The translations under genes and the position numbers were made by a program. From Acidovorax benzenivorans (GTDB lineage Bacteria; Pseudomonadota; Gammaproteobacteria; Burkholderiales; Burkholderiaceae_C): 64,000 bases of DNA. The stretch's first letter is position 1. Each line of letters begins with the position of its first letter. The stretch spans positions 17,038 to 81,037 of the forward strand of contig NZ_JAPCKI010000022.1 in NCBI RefSeq assembly GCF_028680575.1. Reading direction: 5' to 3'. Under the pieces are notes generated by a model. The model ran no database searches. It had not been told where the DNA came from and saw nothing but the letters and a program-made list of their open reading frames with translations. Of this stretch, positions 34,469-42,646 are shown in pieces.

Positions 34469-35458
34469 ATGTTCAAGTCATTCTTCTTTGCTCGCCGCTG
34501 GTGGGCTTGGTCTCTCCTGGGTTCTGTCGTCATTCTTTTGGCCACGGCATACCGTGTGCAACTGGACGTGCAGATCAACGACTGGTTTGGCAGCTTTTAC
34601 GATCTCATTCAGGAGGCTCTGGGCAAACCTGGCAGCATCACCGCAGAGCAATTCTGGGGACAGCTTTCGACCTTTGCGCGCATTGCCATGATCTATGTGA
34701 CGACGGCGGTGCTGGTGGATTTTTTCAGCAAACACTACATCTTTCGCTGGCGCCAGGCGATGAACGAACACTACATGGCGGCCTGGCCACGCCTGCGCCA
34801 TATCGAGGGCGCGGCCCAGCGTGTGCAGGAAGACACCATGCGTTTCGCCCGCACCATGGAGGACCTGGGCCTGAGCTTCATGCGCAGCCTCATGACGCTG
34901 GGGGCCTTTTTACCGGTGCTGTGGACGCTCTCCGACAAAGTCACGGCATTGCCTTTGATCGGTGCCGTTCCGCACTCTCTGGTCTGGGTGGCACTGGCTT
35001 GGTCACTGGGCGGCACGCTGGTGCTGGCCTGCGTGGGCGTGAAGCTGCCGGGGCTGGAGTTTCATAACCAGCGCGTGGAGGCGGCGTACCGCAAGGAGCT
35101 GGTGTTGGGTGAGGACGATCCGAACCGTGCCTCGCCACCCACCGCAGCCGAGCTGTTCGCGGGCGTGCGCCGCAACTACTTCCGGCTGTTTTTTCACTAC
35201 CTGTATTTCGATGTGGTGAAGTGGTCTTACCTGCAGGTCAGCGTGTTGGTGCCCCTGGTGGCTCTGGGCCCGACACTGATTGCGGGCGTGATCACCCTGG
35301 GCGTGATGCAGCAGATTGCACGGGCCTTTGACAAGGTGCTGGAGTCCTTCCAGTTTTTGGTGCTGAACTGGAGCACGGTGGTGGAGCAGATCTCGATCTA
35401 CAAGCGCCTGCGCGCTTTTGAGCAGCAGATGCTGAAGGCGGTGCCGGAGGTTGCTTGA
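34469..35458 (+). CDS. Short SbmA/BacA-family peptide transporter
   Basis: A 329-aa membrane protein that follows SbmA almost throughout: FYDLIQEALG, YIFRWRQAMNEHYMA, RHIEGAAQRVQEDTMRFA, LPGLEFHNQRVEAAYRKELV, VRRNYFRLFFHYLYF and YKRLRAFEQQ. SbmA/BacA homologues of about 406-420 aa take up peptides using the proton gradient. Here MFKSFF runs directly into RRWWAWSLLGS, so about 75 residues (the first membrane segments of SbmA) are missing. No upstream in-frame coding supplies them. The protein may be a compact variant or may not transport. Confidence 0.83.
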   Translation: MFKSFFFARRWWAWSLLGSVVILLATAYRVQLDVQINDWFGSFYDLIQEALGKPGSITAEQFWGQLSTFARIAMIYVTTAVLVDFFSKHYIFRWRQAMNEHYMAAWPRLRHIEGAAQRVQEDTMRFARTMEDLGLSFMRSLMTLGAFLPVLWTLSDKVTALPLIGAVPHSLVWVALAWSLGGTLVLACVGVKLPGLEFHNQRVEAAYRKELVLGEDDPNRASPPTAAELFAGVRRNYFRLFFHYLYFDVVKWSYLQVSVLVPLVALGPTLIAGVITLGVMQQIARAFDKVLESFQFLVLNWSTVVEQISIYKRLRAFEQQMLKAVPEVA

Positions 35459-35566
35459 GCGCCGTGACGGAGCCGGCCGGAGCGCGCGATAGCGGTGCAT
35501 GCTGCTGTTCAGCAGCGGTGCGCTCCGCGCCTGCCCCGCTGTACACGGGCGCGTGGGCCCTTGGCG

Positions 35567-36127
35567 CTAACGCACCTGCTTTTTTTCGAGCTTGCGCGTG
35601 AGCGTGCGGCGGTGCATGCCCAGGCGCCGCGCGGCTTCTGACAGATTGAAGCCCGTCTCTGCCAGCACCTCGTTGATGCGTTCCCATTCCAGGGTTTTGA
35701 TGGAGCTGGAGCGGTTGGTCAGCTCCACCTCGGCATTGCCTGCTTTCAGACCAAAAGCAGCTTCGATGTCGTCGGTGTTGGAGGGCTTGGCCAGATAGTG
35801 GCAGGCACCCAGTTTCACCGCCTCTACGGCCGTGGCAATGCTGGCAAAACCGGTCAACACCACGATCAGCATCTCGTCGTCAGCGGCGTGCAGCGTCTGC
35901 ACGCAGGCCAGGCCGGAGGCCTCGCCCTTGAGCTTGAGGTCCACCACCGCATAGCCGGGCTGGTGCTGCGTCAGCAGTGCCTCCACATCGGCAAAGCTCG
36001 CGGCCTGCAACACGCTGTACCCGCGCCGCTCAAACGAGCGTGTCAACGTGCGCGCAAAGGCTTCGTCGTCTTCGACGATCAGCAGCTGTCGTTGCGCTTC
36101 TTCAGTGTCCACGGCGGGTTCTTTCAT
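35567..36127 (-). CDS. regA: RegA/PrrA-type redox response regulator
   Basis: A 186-aa regulator. The receiver domain has LLIVEDDEAFARTL, acceptor Asp in YAVVDLKLKGEASGL, and the conserved Lys in YLAKPS. The Fis-type helix-turn-helix at the C terminus (LSEAARRLGMHRRTLTRKL) is the RegA/ActR/PrrA signature. Four bases separate it from regB. The family controls respiratory and carbon genes in response to redox state. Confidence 0.92.
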   Translation of the reverse strand: MKEPAVDTEEAQRQLLIVEDDEAFARTLTRSFERRGYSVLQAASFADVEALLTQHQPGYAVVDLKLKGEASGLACVQTLHAADDEMLIVVLTGFASIATAVEAVKLGACHYLAKPSNTDDIEAAFGLKAGNAEVELTNRSSSIKTLEWERINEVLAETGFNLSEAARRLGMHRRTLTRKLEKKQVR

Positions 36128-36131
36128 TCAT

Positions 36132-37463
36132 TCATACCTTCTCGGGCAGCGCAATGGCGGCCAGGGGTAGCTCGATGGTCACCTGCGCGCCCCCTTCGGG
36201 GCGGTTGTGTGCTGCGACGCTGCCTCCCAGGGTTCGGGCCACATTGAGCACCAGGTACAGACCCAGACCACCGCCGGGGCGGTTTTTGGAAGACTGGTAC
36301 GGGGTACCCAACTTGGACAACATGTCGGGTGCAAAACCGGGGCCTGCATCGGTCACGGTCATGCGCAAGGCGTCTGCATTGCGCGTGACGGTCAACCGCA
36401 CCCAGCCAGGTGAAGCGTCACGTGCATTGTCCAGCACATTGAAAACCATTTGTTTGAGGGTGGTGTCCGACACCATGGGGGTGTCGGCACCAAAGTCGTT
36501 GTCATAGTCAAACTGGGGAATGGTGCGGGTGCTGCGCCATTCCTGCGCCAGCGCATCCACAAACGTGCGCACGGTGGTCTGCACCGATGCCTCGCCGCGC
36601 GTTTCACCGGCTGAGAGCAGGATGCCGCTCACGATGCTTTTGCACCGCTGTACCTGGGTCTGCATCTCGGCAATGTCTTCCTTGAGCGCTGCGTTGGTGG
36701 CCATCCGCTTGTCATGCTGCCAGTCGCCCAGGATCACTGCCAGAGTGGACAGCGGTGTGCCCAGCTCGTGCGCGGCGCCAGACGCCAGCAGGCCCATGCG
36801 CACGATGTGTTCCTCTTCGACGCGGCGGCGGCGCGCTGCTGCCAGGCGGGCATCACGCTCGCGCAGGTTGCGGTTGATGCGGGTGATGAACACCATGACC
36901 AGCGTGGCGTTGAGCACAAAGCACACCAGCAGGCCCAGCACATACAGACTCGACAGGCCCTGGTGCAGGTCTTGGGGCAGGGCCAGCGGCAGGTGATGGT
37001 CTGCCAGCGCCGCAAAGCACAGGGCCGTGATGATCACGATGGACCAGATGTAGGCACCGCGCAGCAGCACGGCGCCGAGCGTGATCTGCAGCAGGTACAG
37101 AAACACAAAGGGGTTGCTGGTGCCGCCGCTCAGGTACAGCTGCACGGTGAGCACTGCCACATCAATCAGCAGCGCCAGGAACAGCTCTACGTTGCGCACC
37201 ACGCGGCCCGTGCGCAGGCGCAGCAAGCTCACCACATTGAAGACCGCCAGGCAGCCGACGACAAGCAGCATCTCCTGCAGCGGCAGTTTCAACCCCAGGC
37301 TGTAGTGCGCCATTTCGATGGTGAACACCTGGCCCACCACTGCAATCCAGCGCAGCTCGATCAGTTGCTGCAGGTTCTTGATACCGGCAGCCGCGTCGGC
37401 TGAACGCGCATTGCGCTGCGCGGGGGGCGGGACGGGGTCAGGGCGTTGTGGGAGGGTGTTCAT
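36132..37463 (-). CDS. regB: RegB/PrrB-type redox sensor histidine kinase
   Basis: A 443-aa membrane kinase from MNTLPQRPDP. Six hydrophobic segments fill about residues 30-215; between them lies SGGTSNPFVFLY, the GGxxNPF ubiquinone-binding motif known for RegB. The phospho-acceptor His is in GAAHELGTPLSTLAV, and the redox-active cysteine is in QVQRCKSIVSG. The ATPase domain has NVLDNARDAS, DAGPGFAPD and GGGLGLYLV. The start overlaps the end of the SURF1 gene by 26 nt. Together with regA it probably tunes the adjacent cyo oxidase. Confidence 0.92.
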   Translation of the reverse strand: MNTLPQRPDPVPPPAQRNARSADAAAGIKNLQQLIELRWIAVVGQVFTIEMAHYSLGLKLPLQEMLLVVGCLAVFNVVSLLRLRTGRVVRNVELFLALLIDVAVLTVQLYLSGGTSNPFVFLYLLQITLGAVLLRGAYIWSIVIITALCFAALADHHLPLALPQDLHQGLSSLYVLGLLVCFVLNATLVMVFITRINRNLRERDARLAAARRRRVEEEHIVRMGLLASGAAHELGTPLSTLAVILGDWQHDKRMATNAALKEDIAEMQTQVQRCKSIVSGILLSAGETRGEASVQTTVRTFVDALAQEWRSTRTIPQFDYDNDFGADTPMVSDTTLKQMVFNVLDNARDASPGWVRLTVTRNADALRMTVTDAGPGFAPDMLSKLGTPYQSSKNRPGGGLGLYLVLNVARTLGGSVAAHNRPEGGAQVTIELPLAAIALPEKV

Positions 37464-38256
37464 CGTTGGTCGGTAGGCGGCTGGCAGCCTGCGCGCCCAT
37501 GCGGCGCTCGTAGCGTGCCACATACCAGCTCGCCACCACAACCATGAGCGCAAGACCATACCAGGTCAGGGCGTACACCAGATGGCTGTTGTGAAACCGG
37601 ATGACGGTCATGCCCGCGCGGGGCCAGCTAGGGGCGGCTGAGGCAGCCGCTGTTGCAGCCGGAAGTCCGGCGTCTACAAAAAACGGAGCGGCCTGAGGTA
37701 GATCCAGCGCGCGGCTGATGGCCGCCACGTCGCGTGAGTACCAGCGCTGCTGCGCCGGGTCGTTGGTGCGCAGAAAGCCACCGCCCGGCTCGGACATGCG
37801 CAGTAGCCCCTGCACGGAGGCCGGGCTACCGGCAGAGGGCGGGGCTTCCAGCCATTGGGCGCGCTGCTCTTGGGGCACAAAGCCCTGGTTCACCAGCACC
37901 TGGGTTCCGTCACCCCGTTGCAGAGCGGTGATCACCCAGAACCCCGCGCCCAGCTCGGTGACTGCCTGCGTCAGCACCGTCTTGCCGGGCAACCAGTGGC
38001 CCTGAAAGACCACGGGCAGGTACTCATGCCGGGCGGCGTTGATGTCCGGCCATTGCTCCACGGGGGGCAGGGCGACCGGAGCGGCATGCACCCGTTGGTC
38101 CACCCTCTCGATGAGGTCCAGCTTCCAGGTACGGCGCTGAACCTGCCAGGTACCCAGTGACACAAAGCCCAGGAACAAGGCAATGCCCAGCACCAGCAGG
38201 ACCACGCGGCGCAACCCCCGGCGCGGTAGGGCCATGGTGGCGTGGGCTGCAGGCAT
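37438..38256 (-). CDS. SURF1-family oxidase assembly protein
   Basis: A 272-aa protein with two transmembrane helices flanking a periplasmic domain: VLLVLGIALFLGFVSLGTWQ with the following RR at the N terminus, and VYALTWYGLALMVVVASWY near the C terminus. VLVNQGFVP, and YSRDVAAIS are family features. SURF1 proteins assist haem insertion into haem-copper oxidases. The start is placed at 38256 because it forms a TGATG junction with the cyoD stop; MALPRRG at 38235 is an alternative. Confidence 0.88.
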   Translation of the reverse strand: MPAAHATMALPRRGLRRVVLLVLGIALFLGFVSLGTWQVQRRTWKLDLIERVDQRVHAAPVALPPVEQWPDINAARHEYLPVVFQGHWLPGKTVLTQAVTELGAGFWVITALQRGDGTQVLVNQGFVPQEQRAQWLEAPPSAGSPASVQGLLRMSEPGGGFLRTNDPAQQRWYSRDVAAISRALDLPQAAPFFVDAGLPAATAAASAAPSWPRAGMTVIRFHNSHLVYALTWYGLALMVVVASWYVARYERRMGAQAASRLPTNDEHPPTTP

Positions 38257-38696
38257 CAAGGTGTGGCGTGCCCTGATGCTTCGTGCGTGGGAGGCGTGGG
38301 AGGCGTGGGAGGCGTGGGGGTGGGGTGCTCCGGCATCATGTTGGCGTTCATGTGGAACATCACCCACAAGGTGCCCGCAATGGCGATGGCCACGAACACT
38401 CCCGTGAAGATGGTGGACAGCAGAGTCCAGCCGCCTTCGACCTTGCCGTTCATGTGCAGGAAGAACACCATGTGCACCAGGATCTGGATCACGGCAAAGC
38501 CGCCCAGCACCAGCACGGCGGTGTTGCGGTCGGCAATCACCTTGGCCATCACCAGCCAGAAGGGGATGGCTGTGAGGATGACGGACAGCACAAACCCGAT
38601 CATGTAGCCGGAGAAGGTGCTGTGGGGACCCGCGTCATGGTGGTGATCGTCGTGCCCGTGCGCATCGTGCGCGTGTGTTGCGTGTTGTGCGCTCAT
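38256..38696 (-). CDS. cyoD: Cytochrome o ubiquinol oxidase subunit IV
   Basis: A 146-aa subunit with three helices (GYMIGFVLSVILTAIPFWLV, AVLVLGGFAVIQILVHMVFF, and a third near GVFVAIAIAGTLW). The N terminus is His/Asp-rich, and the C terminus carries an unusual PTPPTPPTPPT run encoded by 9-bp direct repeats at about 38288-38316. It supports CyoB assembly. Confidence 0.93.
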   Translation of the reverse strand: MSAQHATHAHDAHGHDDHHHDAGPHSTFSGYMIGFVLSVILTAIPFWLVMAKVIADRNTAVLVLGGFAVIQILVHMVFFLHMNGKVEGGWTLLSTIFTGVFVAIAIAGTLWVMFHMNANMMPEHPTPTPPTPPTPPTHEASGHATP

Positions 38697-39332
38697 TTAC
38701 AGCACCCCCATCAGGTACACAAAGGTGAATACGCCGATCCAGACCACGTCCAAGAAGTGCCAGAACATGGACAGGCACATCAGGCGGCGGTTGTTCTCGG
38801 GGATCAGGCCGTGCTTGTTGATCTGCAGCATCAGCACCACCAGCCAGACCAGGCCGAAGGTGACGTGCAAGCCGTGGGTGCCCACCAGCGTGAAGAAGGC
38901 AGACAGGAAGGCGCTGCGCTGAGGGCCAGCGCCTTGGTGGATCAGATGCTGAAACTCGTACAGCTCCAGCCCCAGGAAGCACAGACCAAACAGGCCCGTG
39001 ATGCCCAGCCACAGCAGCGTGCCTTTGACGTCGCCCAGCTGCTTGCGCAGCATGGCAAAGCCGAAGGTGATGGAGGACAGCAGCAGGAAGGCCGTGTTGA
39101 TGGCCACCAAAGGCAGGTCAAACAGCTGGGCGCCGGTAGGGCCTGCCGCATAGCTGCGGCCCAGCACGCCGTAGGTGGCAAACAGGGCGGCAAAGATGAG
39201 GCAGTCGCTCATCAGGTACAGCCAGAAGCCCAGGGCGGTGCCGTTTTCGGGATGGGGCTCGTGCGCGAGGTGGTACGCGCGCGGGGCCAGGGCGCCTGCT
39301 GCGGCGCCAGCGTGGATGCGGATATCAGACAT
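38697..39332 (-). CDS. cyoC: Cytochrome o ubiquinol oxidase subunit III
   Basis: A 211-aa subunit with five helices, as expected for the quinol oxidase form: GFWLYLMSDCLIFAALFATY, LLSSITFGFAMLRKQLG, FLGLELYEFQHLIHQGAGP, VGTHGLHVTFGLVWL and CLSMFWHFLDVVWIGVFTFV. The start overlaps the cyoB stop by 8 nt. Confidence 0.96.
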   Translation of the reverse strand: MSDIRIHAGAAAGALAPRAYHLAHEPHPENGTALGFWLYLMSDCLIFAALFATYGVLGRSYAAGPTGAQLFDLPLVAINTAFLLLSSITFGFAMLRKQLGDVKGTLLWLGITGLFGLCFLGLELYEFQHLIHQGAGPQRSAFLSAFFTLVGTHGLHVTFGLVWLVVLMLQINKHGLIPENNRRLMCLSMFWHFLDVVWIGVFTFVYLMGVL

Positions 39333-41340
39333 GGCGGGCCAGTTGGAGTGTGCGGGCTTCTTCGGTGGAGATCACTTCGGATGTCGGGATGTAGAAGTCA
39401 CGCTGGTAATTGAACGTGTGGACGATGGCGGCCAGCAGCAGCGTGGCAAACGACACGCCTGCCAGCAGCCACATGTGCCAGATCAGCGCAAAGCCGAACA
39501 CCAACGACAGCCCCGAGATCACCACACCGGCGCCGGTATTGGCGGGCATGTGAATGGGCCGGAAACCACCCAGCGGGCGCTTGTATCCGTGCTTCTTCAT
39601 GTCCCACCAGGCGTCGATCTCGTGCACCACGGGGGTGAAGGCAAAGTTGTAGTTGGGCGGGGGCGATGAGGTGGCCCACTCCAGCGTGCGGCCGTCCCAG
39701 GGGTCGCCCGTCCAGTCGCGCAGTTGCTCGCGCTTGAGGTAGCTCACCACCAGCTGGATCAGGAAGCAGCCAATGCCTGCGGCAATCATGGCCGCACCGA
39801 TGGCAGCGATCACGAACCAGATTTGCAGCGACTGGTCTTCAAAGTGGTTGGCACGGCGCGTGACACCCATCAGGCCCAGCACATACAGCGGCGTGAACGC
39901 CACCCAGAAGCCCACCAGCCACAGCCAGAAGGAGTACACGCCCCAGGTGCGGTCCAGCTTGTAGCCAAACGCCTTGGGGAACCAGTAGTTGATGCCCGCG
40001 AACATGGCAAACACCACGCCGCCAATGATCACGTTGTGGAAGTGGGCGATCAGGAACAGGCTGTTGTGCAGCACGAAGTCGGCTGGGGGCACGGCCAACA
40101 GCACGCCGGTCATGCCGCCGATGGCGAACGTCACCATGAAGGCCACAGTCCACATCATGGGCAGCTCAAAGCGGATGCGGCCCTTGTACATGGTGAACAG
40201 CCAGTTGAAGATCTTCGCGCCCGTGGGGATCGAGATGATCATCGTCGTGATACCGAAGAAGGTGTTCACGCTCGCGCCCGAGCCCATGGTGAAGAAGTGG
40301 TGCAGCCACACCAGGTACGACAGGATGGTGATACACACCGTGGCGTACACCATGGAGGTGTAGCCGAACAGGCGCTTCTTGCTGAAGGTGGCCACCACTT
40401 CGGAAAACACGCCGAAGGCGGGCAGCACCAGGATGTACACCTCGGGGTGGCCCCAGATCCAGATCAGGTTCACGTACAGCATGGGGTTGCCGCCCAGCTC
40501 GTTGGTGAAGAAGTTCGTGCCCACGTAGCGGTCCAGCGACATCAGCACCAGCGCGGCCGTGAGTACGGGGAAGGACGCCACGATCAGCGCGTTGGTGCAC
40601 AGAGCCGTCCAGGTAAAGACGGGCATCTTCATCAGGCTCATGCCCGGCGCGCGCATCTTGATGATGGTGACGATCAGGTTGATGCCCGAGAGCGTGGTGC
40701 CCACCCCGGCGATCTGCAGCGCCCAGATGTAGTAGTCCAGCCCTGTACTGGGGCTCTGTGCCCCCAGGTTGGACAACGCCAGCCAGCCGGAGGTCGAGAA
40801 CTCGCCCAGGAACAGCGACACCATCACCAGCACAGCGCCAGCGGTGGTCATCCAGAAGCTGAAGTTGTTCAGGAACGGGAAGGACACGTCGCGCGCGCCG
40901 ATCTGCAGCGGCACGAGGTAGTTCATCAGGCCCGTGACCAGCGGCATCGCCACGAAGAAGATCATGATCACGCCGTGGGCGGTGAAGATCTGGTCGTAGT
41001 GGTGCGGCGGCAGGTAGCCCATGTTGTCGCCAAAGGCCATGGCCTGTTGCAAGCGCATCATCACGGCGTCGGCAAAGCCGCGCAGCAGCATCACCAGGCC
41101 CAGGATCATGTACATGATCCCGATGCGTTTGTGGTCAATGCTGCAGATCCAGTCGCGCCACAGGGGCCCCCACAGGCGGAACTTGGTGATGCCCGCCATG
41201 ACGGCAATGCCGCCCAGGACCACGGCAATGAAGGTCCACAACACGATGGGCTCGTGCGCCATTGGCACGGTGTCCCAGCTCAGACGGCCCAGCGCCCAGT
41301 GGGATGGAGAAAGGGTTTCGGAGGTCATAGGGAGGCTCAT
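39325..41340 (-). CDS. cyoB: Cytochrome o ubiquinol oxidase subunit I
   Basis: A 671-aa catalytic subunit with about 15 helices. It reduces O2 to water at the haem o-CuB centre and pumps protons. Haem and copper ligands are visible in FTAHGVIMIFF, WIWGHPEVYILVLPAFG (His and cross-linked Tyr), YLVWLHHFFTMG and IAHFHNVIIGG. The stop region overlaps cyoC by 8 nt and the start overlaps cyoA by 4 nt. Confidence 0.98.
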   Translation of the reverse strand: MSLPMTSETLSPSHWALGRLSWDTVPMAHEPIVLWTFIAVVLGGIAVMAGITKFRLWGPLWRDWICSIDHKRIGIMYMILGLVMLLRGFADAVMMRLQQAMAFGDNMGYLPPHHYDQIFTAHGVIMIFFVAMPLVTGLMNYLVPLQIGARDVSFPFLNNFSFWMTTAGAVLVMVSLFLGEFSTSGWLALSNLGAQSPSTGLDYYIWALQIAGVGTTLSGINLIVTIIKMRAPGMSLMKMPVFTWTALCTNALIVASFPVLTAALVLMSLDRYVGTNFFTNELGGNPMLYVNLIWIWGHPEVYILVLPAFGVFSEVVATFSKKRLFGYTSMVYATVCITILSYLVWLHHFFTMGSGASVNTFFGITTMIISIPTGAKIFNWLFTMYKGRIRFELPMMWTVAFMVTFAIGGMTGVLLAVPPADFVLHNSLFLIAHFHNVIIGGVVFAMFAGINYWFPKAFGYKLDRTWGVYSFWLWLVGFWVAFTPLYVLGLMGVTRRANHFEDQSLQIWFVIAAIGAAMIAAGIGCFLIQLVVSYLKREQLRDWTGDPWDGRTLEWATSSPPPNYNFAFTPVVHEIDAWWDMKKHGYKRPLGGFRPIHMPANTGAGVVISGLSLVFGFALIWHMWLLAGVSFATLLLAAIVHTFNYQRDFYIPTSEVISTEEARTLQLARHV

Positions 41341-42395
41341 TGACGGATGCTGGCGCCGGAATTGGATGCCGGTGCGTTGCGGGATTCGAGTGCGGCCACC
41401 ACCTGGGCGGCGTTTTGCACGGTGCAGACGTCCTGAGACAGGTTCAGCCCCACGGCGCGCACATAGGCGTCACCGCCGCTGGCGTCAATAGCCATCATGT
41501 GGTGCATGCACATCTTTCCGTCTTCCACGCAGCGGTTGAGTACCTTGTCGTACAGGCCTTCTTCCACCGAGGCAAAACGCTGCACTGGGTCACGCTCGCT
41601 GGGCTTGACCAGGTTCAGGTAGGTCCCCTTGTCCAGGGGCTTGCCCTCGGTTTTGGCTTTTTGCACCCACTGCGCAAAGTCGTCATTGCTCAGGCCGTGG
41701 AACTTGAACGTCATGCCCGAGAAGCCCGCGCCGCTGTAGTGCGACGACATGCCCTTGAACACGCCAGGCTGGTTGATCACAGCGTTCAGCTCGGTCTGCA
41801 TGCCGGGCATGGCGTAGATCATGCCGGCGAGGTCTGGCACATAAAACGCGTTCATGGTGGATGTGGCCGTCAGCTTGAACAGGATGGGGCGGTCCACCGG
41901 GGCTGCCACTTCGTTCACGGTGGCAATGCCTTGCTCGGGGTAGAAGAACAGCCATTTCCAGTCCATGGCCACCACCTGCACTTCAAGCGGCTTCACGTCG
42001 GTGGGGACGGCGCGTTGCGCATCAATGCGGTCCAGCGGACGGTAGGGGTCGAGCTTGTGGGTGCCGATCCAGGTGATGGCGCCCAGTGCAATGATGATCA
42101 GCAAGGGCACGGTCCAGATCACCAGCTCCAGCGTGGTGGAGTGGTGCCATTCCGGGTCGTACTCGGCCTCGGTGTTGCCCTGGCGGTATTTCCAGGCAAA
42201 CAGCAGGGTGAGGGCGATGACCGGCACGATGATGATCAGCATCAGCAGCGTGGCGGTGATGACCATCTGGCCTTGCTGGGCAGCGACGTCACCGGCGGGG
42301 TTGAGCACGACAGCCTTGCTGCAGCCTGCCAGGCTGCCCAGGGCAGCCAGAGCGAGCAGCCAGGTGGGCCCACGAAGTTGGGGAAGTTTGAGCAT
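41337..42395 (-). CDS. cyoA: Cytochrome o ubiquinol oxidase subunit II
   Basis: A 352-aa lipoprotein subunit with a lipobox (LAALGSLAGC), two membrane helices (about 40-115) and a cupredoxin-like periplasmic domain (WKWLFFYPEQGIATVNEVAA, MNAFYVPDLAGMIYAMPGM, GAGFSGMTFKF). The CuA ligands are absent, as in quinol rather than cytochrome c oxidases. The tail after about residue 300 has CVEDGKMCMHHMMAID. First gene of cyoABCD-SURF1-regBA. Confidence 0.96.
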   Translation of the reverse strand: MLKLPQLRGPTWLLALAALGSLAGCSKAVVLNPAGDVAAQQGQMVITATLLMLIIIVPVIALTLLFAWKYRQGNTEAEYDPEWHHSTTLELVIWTVPLLIIIALGAITWIGTHKLDPYRPLDRIDAQRAVPTDVKPLEVQVVAMDWKWLFFYPEQGIATVNEVAAPVDRPILFKLTATSTMNAFYVPDLAGMIYAMPGMQTELNAVINQPGVFKGMSSHYSGAGFSGMTFKFHGLSNDDFAQWVQKAKTEGKPLDKGTYLNLVKPSERDPVQRFASVEEGLYDKVLNRCVEDGKMCMHHMMAIDASGGDAYVRAVGLNLSQDVCTVQNAAQVVAALESRNAPASNSGASIRQ

Positions 42396-42481
42396 GTGAA
42401 GAGCGCGATCAGTGCGTTTTTTCAGGGTAAACGCGGATACCGGAATGTGTGCGAATGTACTTGCGCTAGCTTTTTTGTCGA

Positions 42482-42498
42482 TTGGACATTTTGTCCAA
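42482..42498. promoter_or_regulatory. Inverted repeat in the cyoA/MFS divergent spacer
   Basis: TTGGACA-TTT-TGTCCAA is a perfect 7-bp inverted repeat with a 3-bp spacer, 87 bases upstream of cyoA and about 150 upstream of the MFS gene. It does not match the FNR box (TTGAT-N4-ATCAA). The binding protein is unknown. Confidence 0.6.
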
Positions 42499-42646
42499 GG
42501 TCAAACCAAGCCGCCCCAATTGGGTGCAAATCGGGGTTTTGCAGAACATTTTCGGCATCGGGCATAGTGAAAGCGCACTTGTGGCCCGCAGAAGTTGCGT
42601 GTAGAACGAGGTGGTCTTAGCTACACAACGTCAAGGAGTCATGTTC

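Noticed and set aside
39724..41343. Long open frame antisense to cyoB (about 539 codons)
   Set aside because: Gly/His/Gln/Val-rich composition with no domain; it is the mirror of high-GC cyoB codons.
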